Assembly: GCA_002390285.1 (NCBI GenBank)
Contig: DGPB01000006.1
Coordinates: 1-14,180 of the forward strand
DNA: 14,180 nt
From: Cellvibrionales bacterium UBA4451
GTDB lineage: Bacteria; Pseudomonadota; Gammaproteobacteria; Pseudomonadales; Porticoccaceae
Direction: 5' to 3'
Below the pieces are notes generated by a model, which worked only from the letters and a program-made list of their open reading frames with translations, searched no databases and was not told the DNA's origin. A program made the position numbers and the translations under genes. Below, one piece after another: positions 7,171 through 13,866 of this stretch (position 1 is its first letter; the number at the start of each line of letters is the position of its first letter).

Positions 7171-7503
7171 GTGTCTGTTAAAAAACCGCCTTACAAGTTA
7201 CGGTTTCCCTCGACAGAAACAGGTCAATCAAAATACCTCTTTTTCACAGAGACGGGATCACTGGTGATAGAAACAGAGGACTACAATCGGTCCTATAAGC
7301 AGGGTCACATAGGGCTTGAACCAGAGGACACAATTAAGTTTCTAGATTCTGTGGGAGAGAATGGTCGGCGTCCAGAGTTTGTACATGGCGCGCCTACCCC
7401 AGCAACAAAAGCGATGTTGCGTAGACTAATGAAGCAATTCGGTTGCATCGCGGATCTAGGTAGATGTTGGAGGATAATAGGTATTCGTGCGAAGTCGTTC
7501 TAA
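7171..7503 (+). CDS. Hypothetical protein, 110 residues
   Basis: I do not recognise this protein. It starts with GTG at 7171 (MSVKKPPYKLRFPSTETGQ), with only a weak AGG eleven bases upstream. It is mixed alpha/beta in appearance and basic at the C-terminus (MLRRLMKQFGCIADLGRCWRI), without signal peptide, membrane helix or enzyme motif. The frame lies between an hsdM stub and a truncated nuclease. It may itself be a fragment or a fusion of fragments, and the change in character after TPATKAMLRRLMKQFG would fit a join. Spacing to its neighbours is 12 bp upstream and 27 bp downstream, which would allow one transcript. Confidence 0.45.
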   Translation: MSVKKPPYKLRFPSTETGQSKYLFFTETGSLVIETEDYNRSYKQGHIGLEPEDTIKFLDSVGENGRRPEFVHGAPTPATKAMLRRLMKQFGCIADLGRCWRIIGIRAKSF

Positions 7504-7530
7504 TAACTGGGTTCACTTGAGCGACATCAT

Positions 7531-7851
7531 ATGCGCTTATTCCTGATAGCTTTTATCGCTTTCCCGCTAGCTGCGCTGGCTGACATCTCTGGCCGGGTTG
7601 TAGCTGTCATAGACGGCGATACGATTAAGGTACTAGATGAGCGCAAAGTCGAACATAAGGTACGCCTGACGGGCATTGACGCTCCCGAGCGGGGTCAGCC
7701 CCGCGAATACCTGGCCTCTCTGGTCGCAGGTAAGACTGTCAGGGTTGAATCTTCAAAGAAAGACCATTATGGCAGGATCTTGGGCAAGGTCTGGGTGCAG
7801 CCATCAGACTGCCCTACGTGCGGCCTAACCCTTCTTGCACCAGCCACTTAA
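7531..7851 (+). pseudogene. Secreted thermonuclease-like (SNase) protein, C-terminally truncated
   Basis: A 106-residue staphylococcal-nuclease-fold protein. A signal peptide (MRLFLIAFIAFPLAALA, cleavage after ALA) predicts export. The catalytic core is readable: VVAVIDGDTIKVL with the calcium-binding Asp, VRLTGIDAPERGQP with the Arg and Glu counterparts of R35 and E43, and HYGRILGKVWV with the counterpart of R87. Related proteins continue after CPTCG.TL with DANL...GMAWWY and about 40 more residues. Here the frame turns to LAPAT and stops. The lost C-terminal helix is part of the SNase fold, so activity is doubtful. The stop lies 12 bp before the fadE start. It may be expressed with fadE but has no evident role in it. 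Confidence 0.7.
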
Positions 7852-7863
7852 GGTGAAATAATC

Positions 7864-10272
7864 ATGCTGCTATCACTGTTACTGTTTATCTCTTTATTGG
7901 TTGCGGTGCTTTACTACCGCCCTTCACTGCAACTGGGTTCAATAATCCTGGTTATTGGCACGTTCGTGCTGACCGCATACAGTCAAGCCATGTGGTTGGT
8001 TCTGTTCCCTACTTTGGTCATCGCTGCAATACTTAATATTCCTCGCTGGCGAAAACAAGCTCTCACCAAACCTGCCTATCAATTACTGAGACGCTCGATG
8101 CCCAGCATGAGCAAAACCGAGCGTGAAGCTCTGGAGGCTGGTACTACCTGGTGGGAAAAAGAATTATTCAGTGGCAACCCAGACTGGAAGGTATTTGCCG
8201 ATATCGATATGCCCAGGCTCAGTGAGAGGGAGCAGAATTTCCTCGATAACGAAGTAGAACAACTGTGTCAGCTGGTGGATGAATGGGATATCGAACAGCG
8301 CAAGGATTTGTCCCCGGAAGCCTGGGATTTTCTTCGGCAGAATGGTTTCTTTGGTCTAATTATTCCTGAGGAGTTCGGGGGCCTAGATTTCAGCCCCTAC
8401 GCCCAAAGCCGCATCATGAGCAAGATTGCCAGCAAGTCCCCCACCACGGCGGTCACCGCGATGGTTCCCAATTCTCTGGGACCGGGTGAACTGCTGGCTA
8501 AGTACGGCACTGAGCAACAAAAGTACCAGTGGTTACCCGGACTCGCCAATGGCACAGAACTGCCCTGCTTCGGTCTAACTGGCCCGGAGGCCGGCTCCGA
8601 CGCAGGTTCTATTCCTGATATTGGTGTTGTCTGCAAAGGAGAATTCAACGGCAAAGAAGTTCTCGGCCTGAAACTGACGTTTAACAAACGATGGATCACC
8701 CTCGCACCCGTTGCCACGGTGATCGGTCTCGCTTTCAAACTACGGGACCCCGATGGCCTGCTCGGCGACCCCAATTTAGTGGACTACGGCATTACCTGTG
8801 CACTACTACCGGCGAATCATCCCGGCATTGAAATTGGCCGTCGCCACAACCCCGGCGCGCCGTTTATGAATGGTCCAATCAAGGGGGTTGATGTCTTTAT
8901 CCCGGTGGACTGGATCATCGGCGGTGCCAGTATGGCCGGCAAGGGCTGGCGGATGCTCATCGAATGCCTAGGTGCCGGGCGCGGGGTATCTCTGCCCTCT
9001 CTCGCAACGGCTGGCAGCGAGATGTGCTATCTCACCGTAGGAGCCTTCGCCCGCATCCGCCGTCAGTTCAATATGGAGATCGGTAAATTTGAAGGTGTTC
9101 AGGAAGCCACTGCGGAAATTGCTGCGGGCGCATACACCCTAGAAGCGATGCGACAACTGGTCACTCGCGGTCTGGAAGACGGTGCCCCGGCAGTCCTTAC
9201 CGCCATGGCAAAATACCATGCCACAGAACGCATGCGCCAGATAGTCAATCACGCCATGGACGTGGTAGGAGGCCGAGCCATCCAGCTTGGACCGCGCAAC
9301 TTCCTAGCAATCATGTACCACACCATGCCAGTGGCCATCACCGTGGAAGGGGCCAACATTCTCACCCGCTCACTGATGATTTTCGGACAGGGTTCCATGC
9401 GCTGCCATCCGTTGCTGTTTGCAGAAGTACAGGCACTGCAACTGGATGATGAACAGGCGGGTCTTGCCGCCTTTGAACCACTGTTATTAGCCCATCTGGG
9501 GCACAGCAGCAGCAATGCGGCCAGAACACTGGTCTACGGCTTCAGCGGCGGTCGAGGCAACCCATTACCCGTTGATACCGATGCCTTTAGCAAACCTTGG
9601 CACGAGAAAATCAATCACCTGAGTGCGGCACTAGCCATCTGTTCCGACGTTGCCCTAGGCTCTCTGGGTGGTGGGATCAAACGCCGGGAGCTAATCTCTG
9701 CGAGGCTAGGCGATATCCATAGTGAACTGTTAATTGCCTGCAGTATTATCAAATACCGCAGTTCGCAGGAGCAGTCTGAGGCCAATGACGCCCACGCTAG
9801 GTATGCTCTACAGCGTTCTCTACACTGTGCACAAAAAGCCCTACTGGCCTTCTGTGACAATTTCCCGCAGCGGTGGCTGGGAATAACATTGCGTTTACTT
9901 TGTCTACCCACGGGACAGCGCTACAAAGCACCTGATGACGAGCAAATTCGCCTGCTGGGAAAATTGATCATGGAGCCAAATCCTGTGCGGCAGGCAATGA
10001 AGCAGTATGTCTTCCTGAGCGACCATCCCGAAGATGCCGTCGGCCGTGTGGAAACTACCTATCAGGCACTGCTCAAGGTCGACCCCGCATGGCAAGCCTT
10101 CAGCCGGGCTCGCAGCAAAGGGAAACTCGGGGATGCTCTTGCCGACCTAGACAGCGCACTCAAAGAAGCTGTCCGCCAAGGAGTTGTCTCTGAGGCCGAT
10201 GTTCAGCCTCTAAAAGACTATGACCAGCTCCGCTATGATTGCGTGCTGACTGACGATTTTGACAAGCTCTAA
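7864..10272 (+). CDS. fadE: Acyl-CoA dehydrogenase FadE
   Basis: FadE is the FAD-dependent enzyme for the first step of fatty-acid beta-oxidation, converting acyl-CoA to trans-2-enoyl-CoA. The 802-residue product matches E. coli FadE (814) along its length. Two N-terminal membrane helices occupy about residues 1-60. TEREALEAGTTWWEKELFSG follows, then the acyl-CoA dehydrogenase N-terminal domain (IIPEEFGGLDFSPYAQSR), the flavin-contact segment FGLTGPEAGSDAGS at about 236-249, and the middle domain with FNKRWITLAPVATVIGLAF. ITVEGANILTRSLMIFGQG and the C-terminal DUF1974 region complete it, including LGGGIKRRELISARLGDI. AGGTGA before the ATG at 7864 supports the start. No lesions are visible, so this is one of the few intact genes here. 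It is GC-rich compared with the spacers. MITE copy B begins one base after the stop codon. Confidence 0.95.
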   Translation: MLLSLLLFISLLVAVLYYRPSLQLGSIILVIGTFVLTAYSQAMWLVLFPTLVIAAILNIPRWRKQALTKPAYQLLRRSMPSMSKTEREALEAGTTWWEKELFSGNPDWKVFADIDMPRLSEREQNFLDNEVEQLCQLVDEWDIEQRKDLSPEAWDFLRQNGFFGLIIPEEFGGLDFSPYAQSRIMSKIASKSPTTAVTAMVPNSLGPGELLAKYGTEQQKYQWLPGLANGTELPCFGLTGPEAGSDAGSIPDIGVVCKGEFNGKEVLGLKLTFNKRWITLAPVATVIGLAFKLRDPDGLLGDPNLVDYGITCALLPANHPGIEIGRRHNPGAPFMNGPIKGVDVFIPVDWIIGGASMAGKGWRMLIECLGAGRGVSLPSLATAGSEMCYLTVGAFARIRRQFNMEIGKFEGVQEATAEIAAGAYTLEAMRQLVTRGLEDGAPAVLTAMAKYHATERMRQIVNHAMDVVGGRAIQLGPRNFLAIMYHTMPVAITVEGANILTRSLMIFGQGSMRCHPLLFAEVQALQLDDEQAGLAAFEPLLLAHLGHSSSNAARTLVYGFSGGRGNPLPVDTDAFSKPWHEKINHLSAALAICSDVALGSLGGGIKRRELISARLGDIHSELLIACSIIKYRSSQEQSEANDAHARYALQRSLHCAQKALLAFCDNFPQRWLGITLRLLCLPTGQRYKAPDDEQIRLLGKLIMEPNPVRQAMKQYVFLSDHPEDAVGRVETTYQALLKVDPAWQAFSRARSKGKLGDALADLDSALKEAVRQGVVSEADVQPLKDYDQLRYDCVLTDDFDKL

Positions 10273-10273
10273 C

Positions 10274-10433
10274 GGTACCGAAAAGTTTACTTATTTTTCT
10301 TGGAAAAGTGGTGTTTTACTGCGCTTTATACTGATAAGTCGCTACAAAAGTGGTGGATAACCAACAGGTTTCTGGCGTTTTAGGGTTGGCTATATAGTCC
10401 CAGTCCAGACCTTCAAGTTAACTGATCAGTACC
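10274..10433. mobile_element. 160-bp MITE, copy B
   Basis: Exactly 160 bp, gapless against copies A and C (137 of 160 positions identical to copy C by hand count). The left end is GGTACCGAAAAGTTTACTT and the right end AAGTTAACTGATCAGTACC. The internal block TCTGGCGTTTTAGGGTT is shared with copy C. It starts one base after the fadE stop codon, so it has replaced whatever followed fadE. No target duplication is seen. Confidence 0.88.
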
Positions 10434-10452
10434 CATATTACACTTGCCCGAT

Positions 10453-10471
10453 GAAGTTAATTTGTCAGTGC
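10453..10471 (+). repeat. Solitary terminal-repeat end of the MITE/IS family
   Basis: GAAGTTAATTTGTCAGTGCC closely resembles the family right end AAGTTAACTTGTCAGTACC with two substitutions. It follows MITE B by about 20 bases and abuts the IS3 transposase fragment. It looks like the outer end of another, mostly deleted element. Confidence 0.65.
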
Positions 10472-10728
10472 CGAAGCAGAGTATGAGCCGCAAGGGTAAT
10501 TGCTGGGACAACGCTTGTGTATAAAGCTTCTTCCATTCACTCAAGGTGGAGGCTATTCAATGCGAACCGCTGATGAACCGCGCTCATATGCGTCAAGCCG
10601 TATTCGAATACATTGTGGTTGATTACAACCGAAAGAGAAGGCACAGTACTCTTGGCTATCTTAGCCCTGAGCAATATGAAAAACGAAATGTCGCTTAAAC
10701 GAGTGTCCGTTTTAGATGGAGCAGATCA
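10472..10728 (+). mobile_element. 3' remnant of an IS3-family insertion sequence
   Basis: It contains the end of an IS3-type OrfB plus a terminal region, GTGTCCGTTTTAGATGGAGC up to CA at 10728, the expected form of an IS3 right end. The left part, including OrfA and most of OrfB, is missing. The fragment begins immediately at the MITE/IS-type end at 10471. Confidence 0.75.
10474..10698 (+). pseudogene. IS3-family transposase OrfB, C-terminal fragment with internal stop
   Basis: The translation reads SMSRKGNCWDNACV, a stop, then SFFHSLKVEAIQCEPLMNR, AVFEYIVVDYNRKRRHSTLG and YLSPEQYEKRNVA, ending with TAA at 10696. This is the last 74 codons of the rve-type DDE transposase of IS3 elements. In intact members the sequence after WDNA is .MESFF, where the Glu is the third catalytic residue. 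Here that codon region reads TGTGTATAAAGC, so the catalytic Glu is lost and a stop replaces it. With the first two Asp residues also missing, the product is inactive. Confidence 0.82.
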
Positions 10729-10750
10729 GTAAAAGGCCCTTTTTTCATGC

Positions 10751-10778
10751 TTGTTTAGAAAGCAAAAAACGATATATG
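10751..10778 (+). promoter_or_regulatory. Possible promoter of the DUF1840 gene
   Basis: TTGTTT at 10751 and TATATG at 10773 are 16 bases apart and about 30-60 bases ahead of the DUF1840 start. The matches to consensus are only moderate in an AT-rich stretch, so this is a suggestion. Confidence 0.25.
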
Positions 10779-10810
10779 GTTTTGTGGATTAGACTTGGAG
10801 GTTTTAATTA

Positions 10811-11143
10811 ATGCTTGTGACCTTTCATACACCCGCGGCAGGAGATGTCGTTATGTTTGGAGATATTGCAGTTCAGCTTATTCAGCTTATGGGGCATAGC
10901 GGTAAAGTTCCGGGTGTACTGCAGCCGGAAGATTTACCACAGGCCATTCGACTACTGAAAACAGCGCTAGAGGACCATTCATCTTCAGATACGGATGTTA
11001 ATTCTATTAATGAATTCGAAAATAATGATGAAACCGAAGATAATGATGAGCGCACGGTTAGTTTACGAAATCGCTCTTTCCCACTTATTCAGCTACTTGA
11101 AGCCGCTGAGCGCGAAGAAGTGCAGGTTGTTTGGGATAGCTGA
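10811..11143 (+). CDS. DUF1840 family protein
   Basis: A 110-residue cytoplasmic protein that fits DUF1840, a small family of beta- and gammaproteobacteria without known function. The N-terminal block MLVTFHTPAAGDVVMFGDIA and the segment LIQLMGHSGKVPGVLQPEDL are the family signature. The C-terminal block SLRNRSFPLIQLLEAAEREE, ending VVWDS, is typical too. Between them lies an acidic, probably disordered linker (about residues 57-80, rich in D, E and N), longer than I would expect in the family. GGAGG nine bases before the ATG at 10811 strongly supports the start. The gene stands alone between two IS3 remnants and looks intact. Confidence 0.85.
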   Translation: MLVTFHTPAAGDVVMFGDIAVQLIQLMGHSGKVPGVLQPEDLPQAIRLLKTALEDHSSSDTDVNSINEFENNDETEDNDERTVSLRNRSFPLIQLLEAAEREEVQVVWDS

Positions 11144-11400
11144 GTGGGTCGCTAGATAGAAGCCTGATGATGCTTGGCGCACCCATAAAGAATAAACAAA
11201 CTGTGGGGCTGATCTAGCCTCTTTCATGACAGCGTATGGGCTCGTCTCAGCCCTGGGCAATATGAAAAACGAAATGTCGCTTAAACGAGTGTATGAATCA
11301 ATATAACGAGGTGTTTTTATTACAGGTCTATCATATAAACAGCGGCAATATCGTGTATTGCATAAGATATTCCAACTCTTCAGGTGCAATCCCTTGATAG
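11144..11400. other. Spacer with IS3 debris after the DUF1840 gene
   Basis: No gene is supported here. The only identifiable content is the 47-bp duplicate of the IS3 end (11246-11292). The minus-strand frame across 11093-11509 is made from antisense DUF1840, IS3 and IS6 pieces and is not a gene. Confidence 0.55.
11246..11292 (+). repeat. Second copy of the IS3 OrfB tail, 47 bp
   Basis: This run (CT.AGCCCT.AGCAATATG form, through GAAATGTCGCTTAAACGAGT, to GTGT) repeats the OrfB tail at about 10658-10705 with two or three differences in its first 20 bases. It covers SPxQYEKRNVA and the stop, then departs from the other copy just where that one continues into CCGTTTTAG. Confidence 0.8.
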
Positions 11401-11498
11401 GGTACTGACAAGTTAACGCGAGAAAATGGATATTCAGGGAATGAACATCTACAAACGTCACCGCTTTCCGCCTAAAATTATTCAATATGCCGTCTGGC
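11401..11498 (+). mobile_element. 5' stub of an IS6-family element (copy 3)
   Basis: The fragment begins GGTACTGACAAGTTAAC, then GCGAGAAA and an ATG at 11426. The next 24 codons read MDIQGMNIYKRHRFPPKIIQ and YAVW. They closely match the start of the transposase at 2921 (MDNQGINIYKRYRFPPEIIQ), but the orientation is opposite. The reading frame is cut one base after the Trp codon, exactly where MITE copy C begins. Because this end keeps a full terminal repeat, it ties the repeat directly to an IS6-type transposase. Confidence 0.85.
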
Positions 11499-11658
11499 GG
11501 TACTGACAAGTTAACTTATTTTTCTTGGAGAAGTGGTATTTTACTGCGTTTTATACTGATAACCCGCTACAAAAGTGGTAGCTAACTAAGAGATTTCTGG
11601 CGTTTTAGGGTTAGTTGTATAGCCCTGGCCCAGACCTTCAAGTTAACTTGTCAATACC
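11499..11658. mobile_element. 160-bp MITE, copy C
   Basis: This is the best preserved copy. The left end GGTACTGACAAGTTAACTT and right end AAGTTAACTTGTCAATACC form a near-perfect terminal inverted repeat. Its first 17 bases are identical to the end of the IS6 stub at 11401. It has no coding capacity. Inside, TTTTTCTTGG, TTTATACTG and GGCGTTTTAGGGTT are conserved in all three copies. Confidence 0.9.
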
Positions 11659-11872
11659 TAATAAATCAATACAGTTGACGCGCTGAACTGAGCGAAACTA
11701 AGTTAAAAAATACAAAACGTAATAGATACTAGATAAGAATTCTACTGGTAAGCAAGCAGCTAGATATTACATGGTATGGCAGCTTTAGTTCTAACAGGAG
11801 TACAATAATATCATTTTCACCGGTAAATTCTGATGTGACAAAACCATGCAGCACTCAGTATTTTTTTCATTT
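11659..11872. other. AT-rich spacer downstream of the DUF3833 gene
   Basis: This is about 210 bases in which I see no gene, repeat or clear terminator. Confidence 0.5.
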
Positions 11873-12469
11873 TTAGTGGACCTGCCCATTTTTTTCTATG
11901 ACGAGGGTTATTTCACCTACTTTAAATCCCCATTTTCTCATCTCGGTACGGTTAATTAAACGTGAGCTATCAAGTTGGTAAAGCCAATCGTTGAGATCGA
12001 TGTCCCATGTGTCGCCATCGATATTGATATTCAGGGTATAGCGCCAATTAAAAGCAAATCCATGACTTCGGCCAATTGCCTGATGAGTAACATCGGGCGC
12101 TGTCCCTATATAACTACCGTCAGTTTGTTTGTTGAGAGACCAAACACGTCGTTGAGTTTCACCGTCGTCGTAAAAAAAGTCTTCTTCCAAGGTGCCATGG
12201 TTACCTTTCCATTGGCCAATTAAGTCCACATGAAATCGGCGCATAACTTTTCCTGAACGATCTTGCACCATACCGTAAGCGCTGAGTTCTCCGTTAAAGA
12301 AAGACTTAAGGTCGAATTCAGGTTTACTGGATACATAATCAGATAGCTTTGAGCTACACCCGCTTAGTAAGACGCAAGTTAATAATGCGACAACGGCAGG
12401 ATATGAGAAGGCTCGTTTCTCCATGCTGCGACTGGTTTTTATCAACGGTTCATGTGTATGGATTGTCAT
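11873..12469 (-). CDS. DUF3833 family lipoprotein
   Basis: A 198-residue protein with a lipoprotein signal: hydrophobic residues 24-35 and lipobox LSGC with the lipidated cysteine at C38. The mature part fits DUF3833: PEFDLKSFFNGELSAYGMVQ, then RFHVDLIGQWKGNHGTLEED, FFYDDGETQRRVW, DGSYIGTAPDV and NDWLYQLDSSRLINRTEMRKWG. The fold is probably a lipocalin-like beta barrel, which is inference. Function is not established. Its ATG overlaps the stop of the upstream chalcone-isomerase-like gene as ATGA, so translational coupling is likely. This favours the start at 12469, although the in-frame Met at residue 16 would give a more normal signal-peptide length. From memory, DUF3833 genes often sit with DUF2878, DUF1365 and cfa-type genes, and this operon is a remnant of that set. 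Confidence 0.85.
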   Translation of the reverse strand: MTIHTHEPLIKTSRSMEKRAFSYPAVVALLTCVLLSGCSSKLSDYVSSKPEFDLKSFFNGELSAYGMVQDRSGKVMRRFHVDLIGQWKGNHGTLEEDFFYDDGETQRRVWSLNKQTDGSYIGTAPDVTHQAIGRSHGFAFNWRYTLNINIDGDTWDIDLNDWLYQLDSSRLINRTEMRKWGFKVGEITLVIEKNGQVH

Positions 12470-13032
12470 GGTTTCAGTCCAATTAATTGATTACGTAACC
12501 CCGGTTTTAATGTGTTCTCAGAAAGCCAGATTGAGGTAAATGCGTGGGAGAATACAGTGTCGTAAATACAGCCGATGTATTGGTTGTTGTAAAAAAAACA
12601 ACTGTGGCCTTCCTCATTAACATTGAGTAATAGTTTGTCGCCGGGGACAACATTAGGCCATATCCTATTGAGTTGGGTAAGCCATTCCTCTTGGTAGTTA
12701 ATCGATTGCCGTTGCCATTCGTCCGCTGTTGATTGAATCAGTTCTTTACTGCTTATATTACGCACATAGATAAGCTCTAGTGATATAGGCCATTGCTGGG
12801 GATGATATTTTCCTGAGGGCGAGAATAATTTTGCCTGATAAATATCAAACCAGAACCAGCGCATTGTGCCTTCACCTACTAGTTTAAAGGCGTCATGTTT
12901 TATCACTGGAGCCAAAGAGGCTAGTGTTTCCTTCTTGTTGTTTAGTGAAATATTTTCAGCAAAGGTATTGGCTGTGATCAAACTAAATGACAAAGGAAAA
13001 ATAATTATTAAATAAATTATACATTTATTCAT
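12466..13032 (-). CDS. Chalcone isomerase-like periplasmic protein
   Basis: The protein has an N-terminal signal peptide (MNKCIIYLIIIFPLSFSLIT, cleavage probably after NTFA) and a domain of the chalcone-isomerase-like fold found in bacteria. Recognisable stretches are KLVGEGTMRWFWFDIYQAKL, YHPQQWPISLELIYVRNIS, LIQSTADEWQRQ, NVVPGDKLLLNVNEEG and FSHAFTSIWLSENTLKPGLR. No flavonoid substrate should be assumed, since the bacterial members have no proven isomerase role. I prefer the ATG at 13032, which overlaps the end of the upstream DUF2878 frame by eight bases and starts directly with the signal peptide. An in-frame ATG at 13059 would add nine residues. The stop overlaps the DUF3833 start (ATGA), indicating a tight operon. 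Confidence 0.8.
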   Translation of the reverse strand: MNKCIIYLIIIFPLSFSLITANTFAENISLNNKKETLASLAPVIKHDAFKLVGEGTMRWFWFDIYQAKLFSPSGKYHPQQWPISLELIYVRNISSKELIQSTADEWQRQSINYQEEWLTQLNRIWPNVVPGDKLLLNVNEEGHSCFFYNNQYIGCIYDTVFSHAFTSIWLSENTLKPGLRNQLIGLKP

Positions 13033-13261
13033 AACTGTTTTCTCTAAGGTGAAAATCAAATTTAACGAGAAGTGGGAGAATTACGGCCCACATAAGAATT
13101 AATACGCAGCTTGTCATTAAAATGTCTAAAGGAAGTTCTACAGCCCCTAGTTTCCAACTGACTAACCTGACAGCTAACAACATTGGGGGCAGGCTGTTGA
13201 CGTCGGCAGTAGTGTAGAAAGTATCTAGCATTGGCACACACAGCCAAAGCAGCCCTGGCAA
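13025..13261 (-). pseudogene. C-terminal fragment of a DUF2878 membrane protein
   Basis: The frame ending at 13025 reads LLWLCVPMLDTF, then LPPMLLAVRLVSWKLGAVEL and LMTSCVLILMWAVILPLLVK. This fits the last part of DUF2878, a small multi-helix inner-membrane family whose end has the pattern RLGAVxxP plus a final hydrophobic helix with W..L.PLL. An in-frame TGA lies six bases upstream of the TTG at 13261, so the N-terminal half is gone and the frame has no good start. It overlaps the chalcone-isomerase-like gene by eight bases, as an intact operon member would. The break near 13262-13267 marks a rearrangement point next to the GC-rich gene on its right. Family assignment rests on pattern only. 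Confidence 0.55.
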
Positions 13262-13311
13262 CTGTCACTCGATAAGTACGAACAAGATTGGCGCACCACA
13301 CTAGCTCTCCA

Positions 13312-13866
13312 TCACTTCACCAACCGAACAGCAGACTTGACCTGGCTGATGCGCTGCTCGGTCGGAGCGCCACTGACGCGGGCGATGATCTGCCCTTCGG
13401 AATCCAGAACAATCACGTAAGCACTCGCGCTTCCCGTCGGAATATTGAGCTTCGTTTCAAGGCTCGTTTCATCGAGGATCCAGGTCTGGTCGTAGTAGCG
13501 AGCCGGAATCTTTTCCTTGGCGCGCCCTATGGCGTCGGCCTCGCTCATGAAGAACGGCAGATCGACAGCCAGCACGTCGCGGATGCGGATTGACTTCGGG
13601 TCCAGGTTCTCCCGCAGCGCATTGGCCCACTTTCGCGTGTCTCCGGCAGCAGCTTTGCTGGGTGTGACGATCAGGATCGTCGGCTGTCCGATGAGCTTGG
13701 CGTCGGTGACCTTCTCACCGCTCAGCGCGGTTGCCTCGAACGAAGGAATTGGACTGTTCGGAGCCGCACCCACCCACGATGCGGTGAACAGGGCGCAAGC
13801 CGCGACAACGACGAAGTAGGTACAAATATCACCTACAAACAGCCAACGATCTTCCATCTCAGCCAT
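13312..13866 (-). CDS. Thioredoxin-fold (AhpC/TlpA-like) exported protein without redox cysteines
   Basis: A 184-residue protein with a hydrophobic segment at about residues 18-31 (YFVVVAACALFTASWVGA) that looks like a signal peptide ending before APNSPIP. The body follows a peroxiredoxin/TlpA-like plan: IPSFEATALSGEKVTDAKLI, then QPTILIVTPSKAAAGDTRKW where the CxxC or peroxidatic cysteine would sit, later TWILDETSLETKLNIPTGSA, and SAYVIVLDSEGQIIARVSGA with the cis-Pro-side strand. There is no cysteine in the domain, so redox activity is not expected. The first 17 residues (MAEMEDRWLFVGDICTY) do not resemble a signal start and come from a more AT-rich stretch. The original N-terminus may have been replaced. 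The gene is GC-rich, unlike the operon beside it, suggesting a different origin. Confidence 0.65.
   Translation of the reverse strand: MAEMEDRWLFVGDICTYFVVVAACALFTASWVGAAPNSPIPSFEATALSGEKVTDAKLIGQPTILIVTPSKAAAGDTRKWANALRENLDPKSIRIRDVLAVDLPFFMSEADAIGRAKEKIPARYYDQTWILDETSLETKLNIPTGSASAYVIVLDSEGQIIARVSGAPTEQRISQVKSAVRLVK
13816..13836. repeat. Inverted repeat GTAGGT-N9-ACCTAC
   Basis: A perfect 6-bp inverted repeat with a 9-base AT-rich centre lies where the thioredoxin-fold gene changes from AT-rich to GC-rich sequence. It could be an operator of a gene whose true start lies further downstream, a junction scar, or chance. Confidence 0.3.

Noticed and set aside
7157..7172. GGTTCGAGTC resembling a tRNA T-arm
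   Set aside because: The flanking bases do not form the T stem, and no acceptor or anticodon stems are found.
8397..10095. Minus-strand frames inside fadE
   Set aside because: Shadows of the intact fadE gene.
11093..11509. 138-residue minus-strand frame
   Set aside because: It runs antisense through DUF1840, the IS3 remnant and the IS6 stub, and no part resembles a protein family.
13062..13301. 79-residue minus-strand frame
   Set aside because: It overlaps the DUF2878 fragment in another frame and lacks its hydrophobic pattern.
13288..13819. Plus-strand frames opposite the thioredoxin-fold gene
   Set aside because: Shadows in GC-rich sequence, while the minus strand gives a coherent thioredoxin-fold protein.
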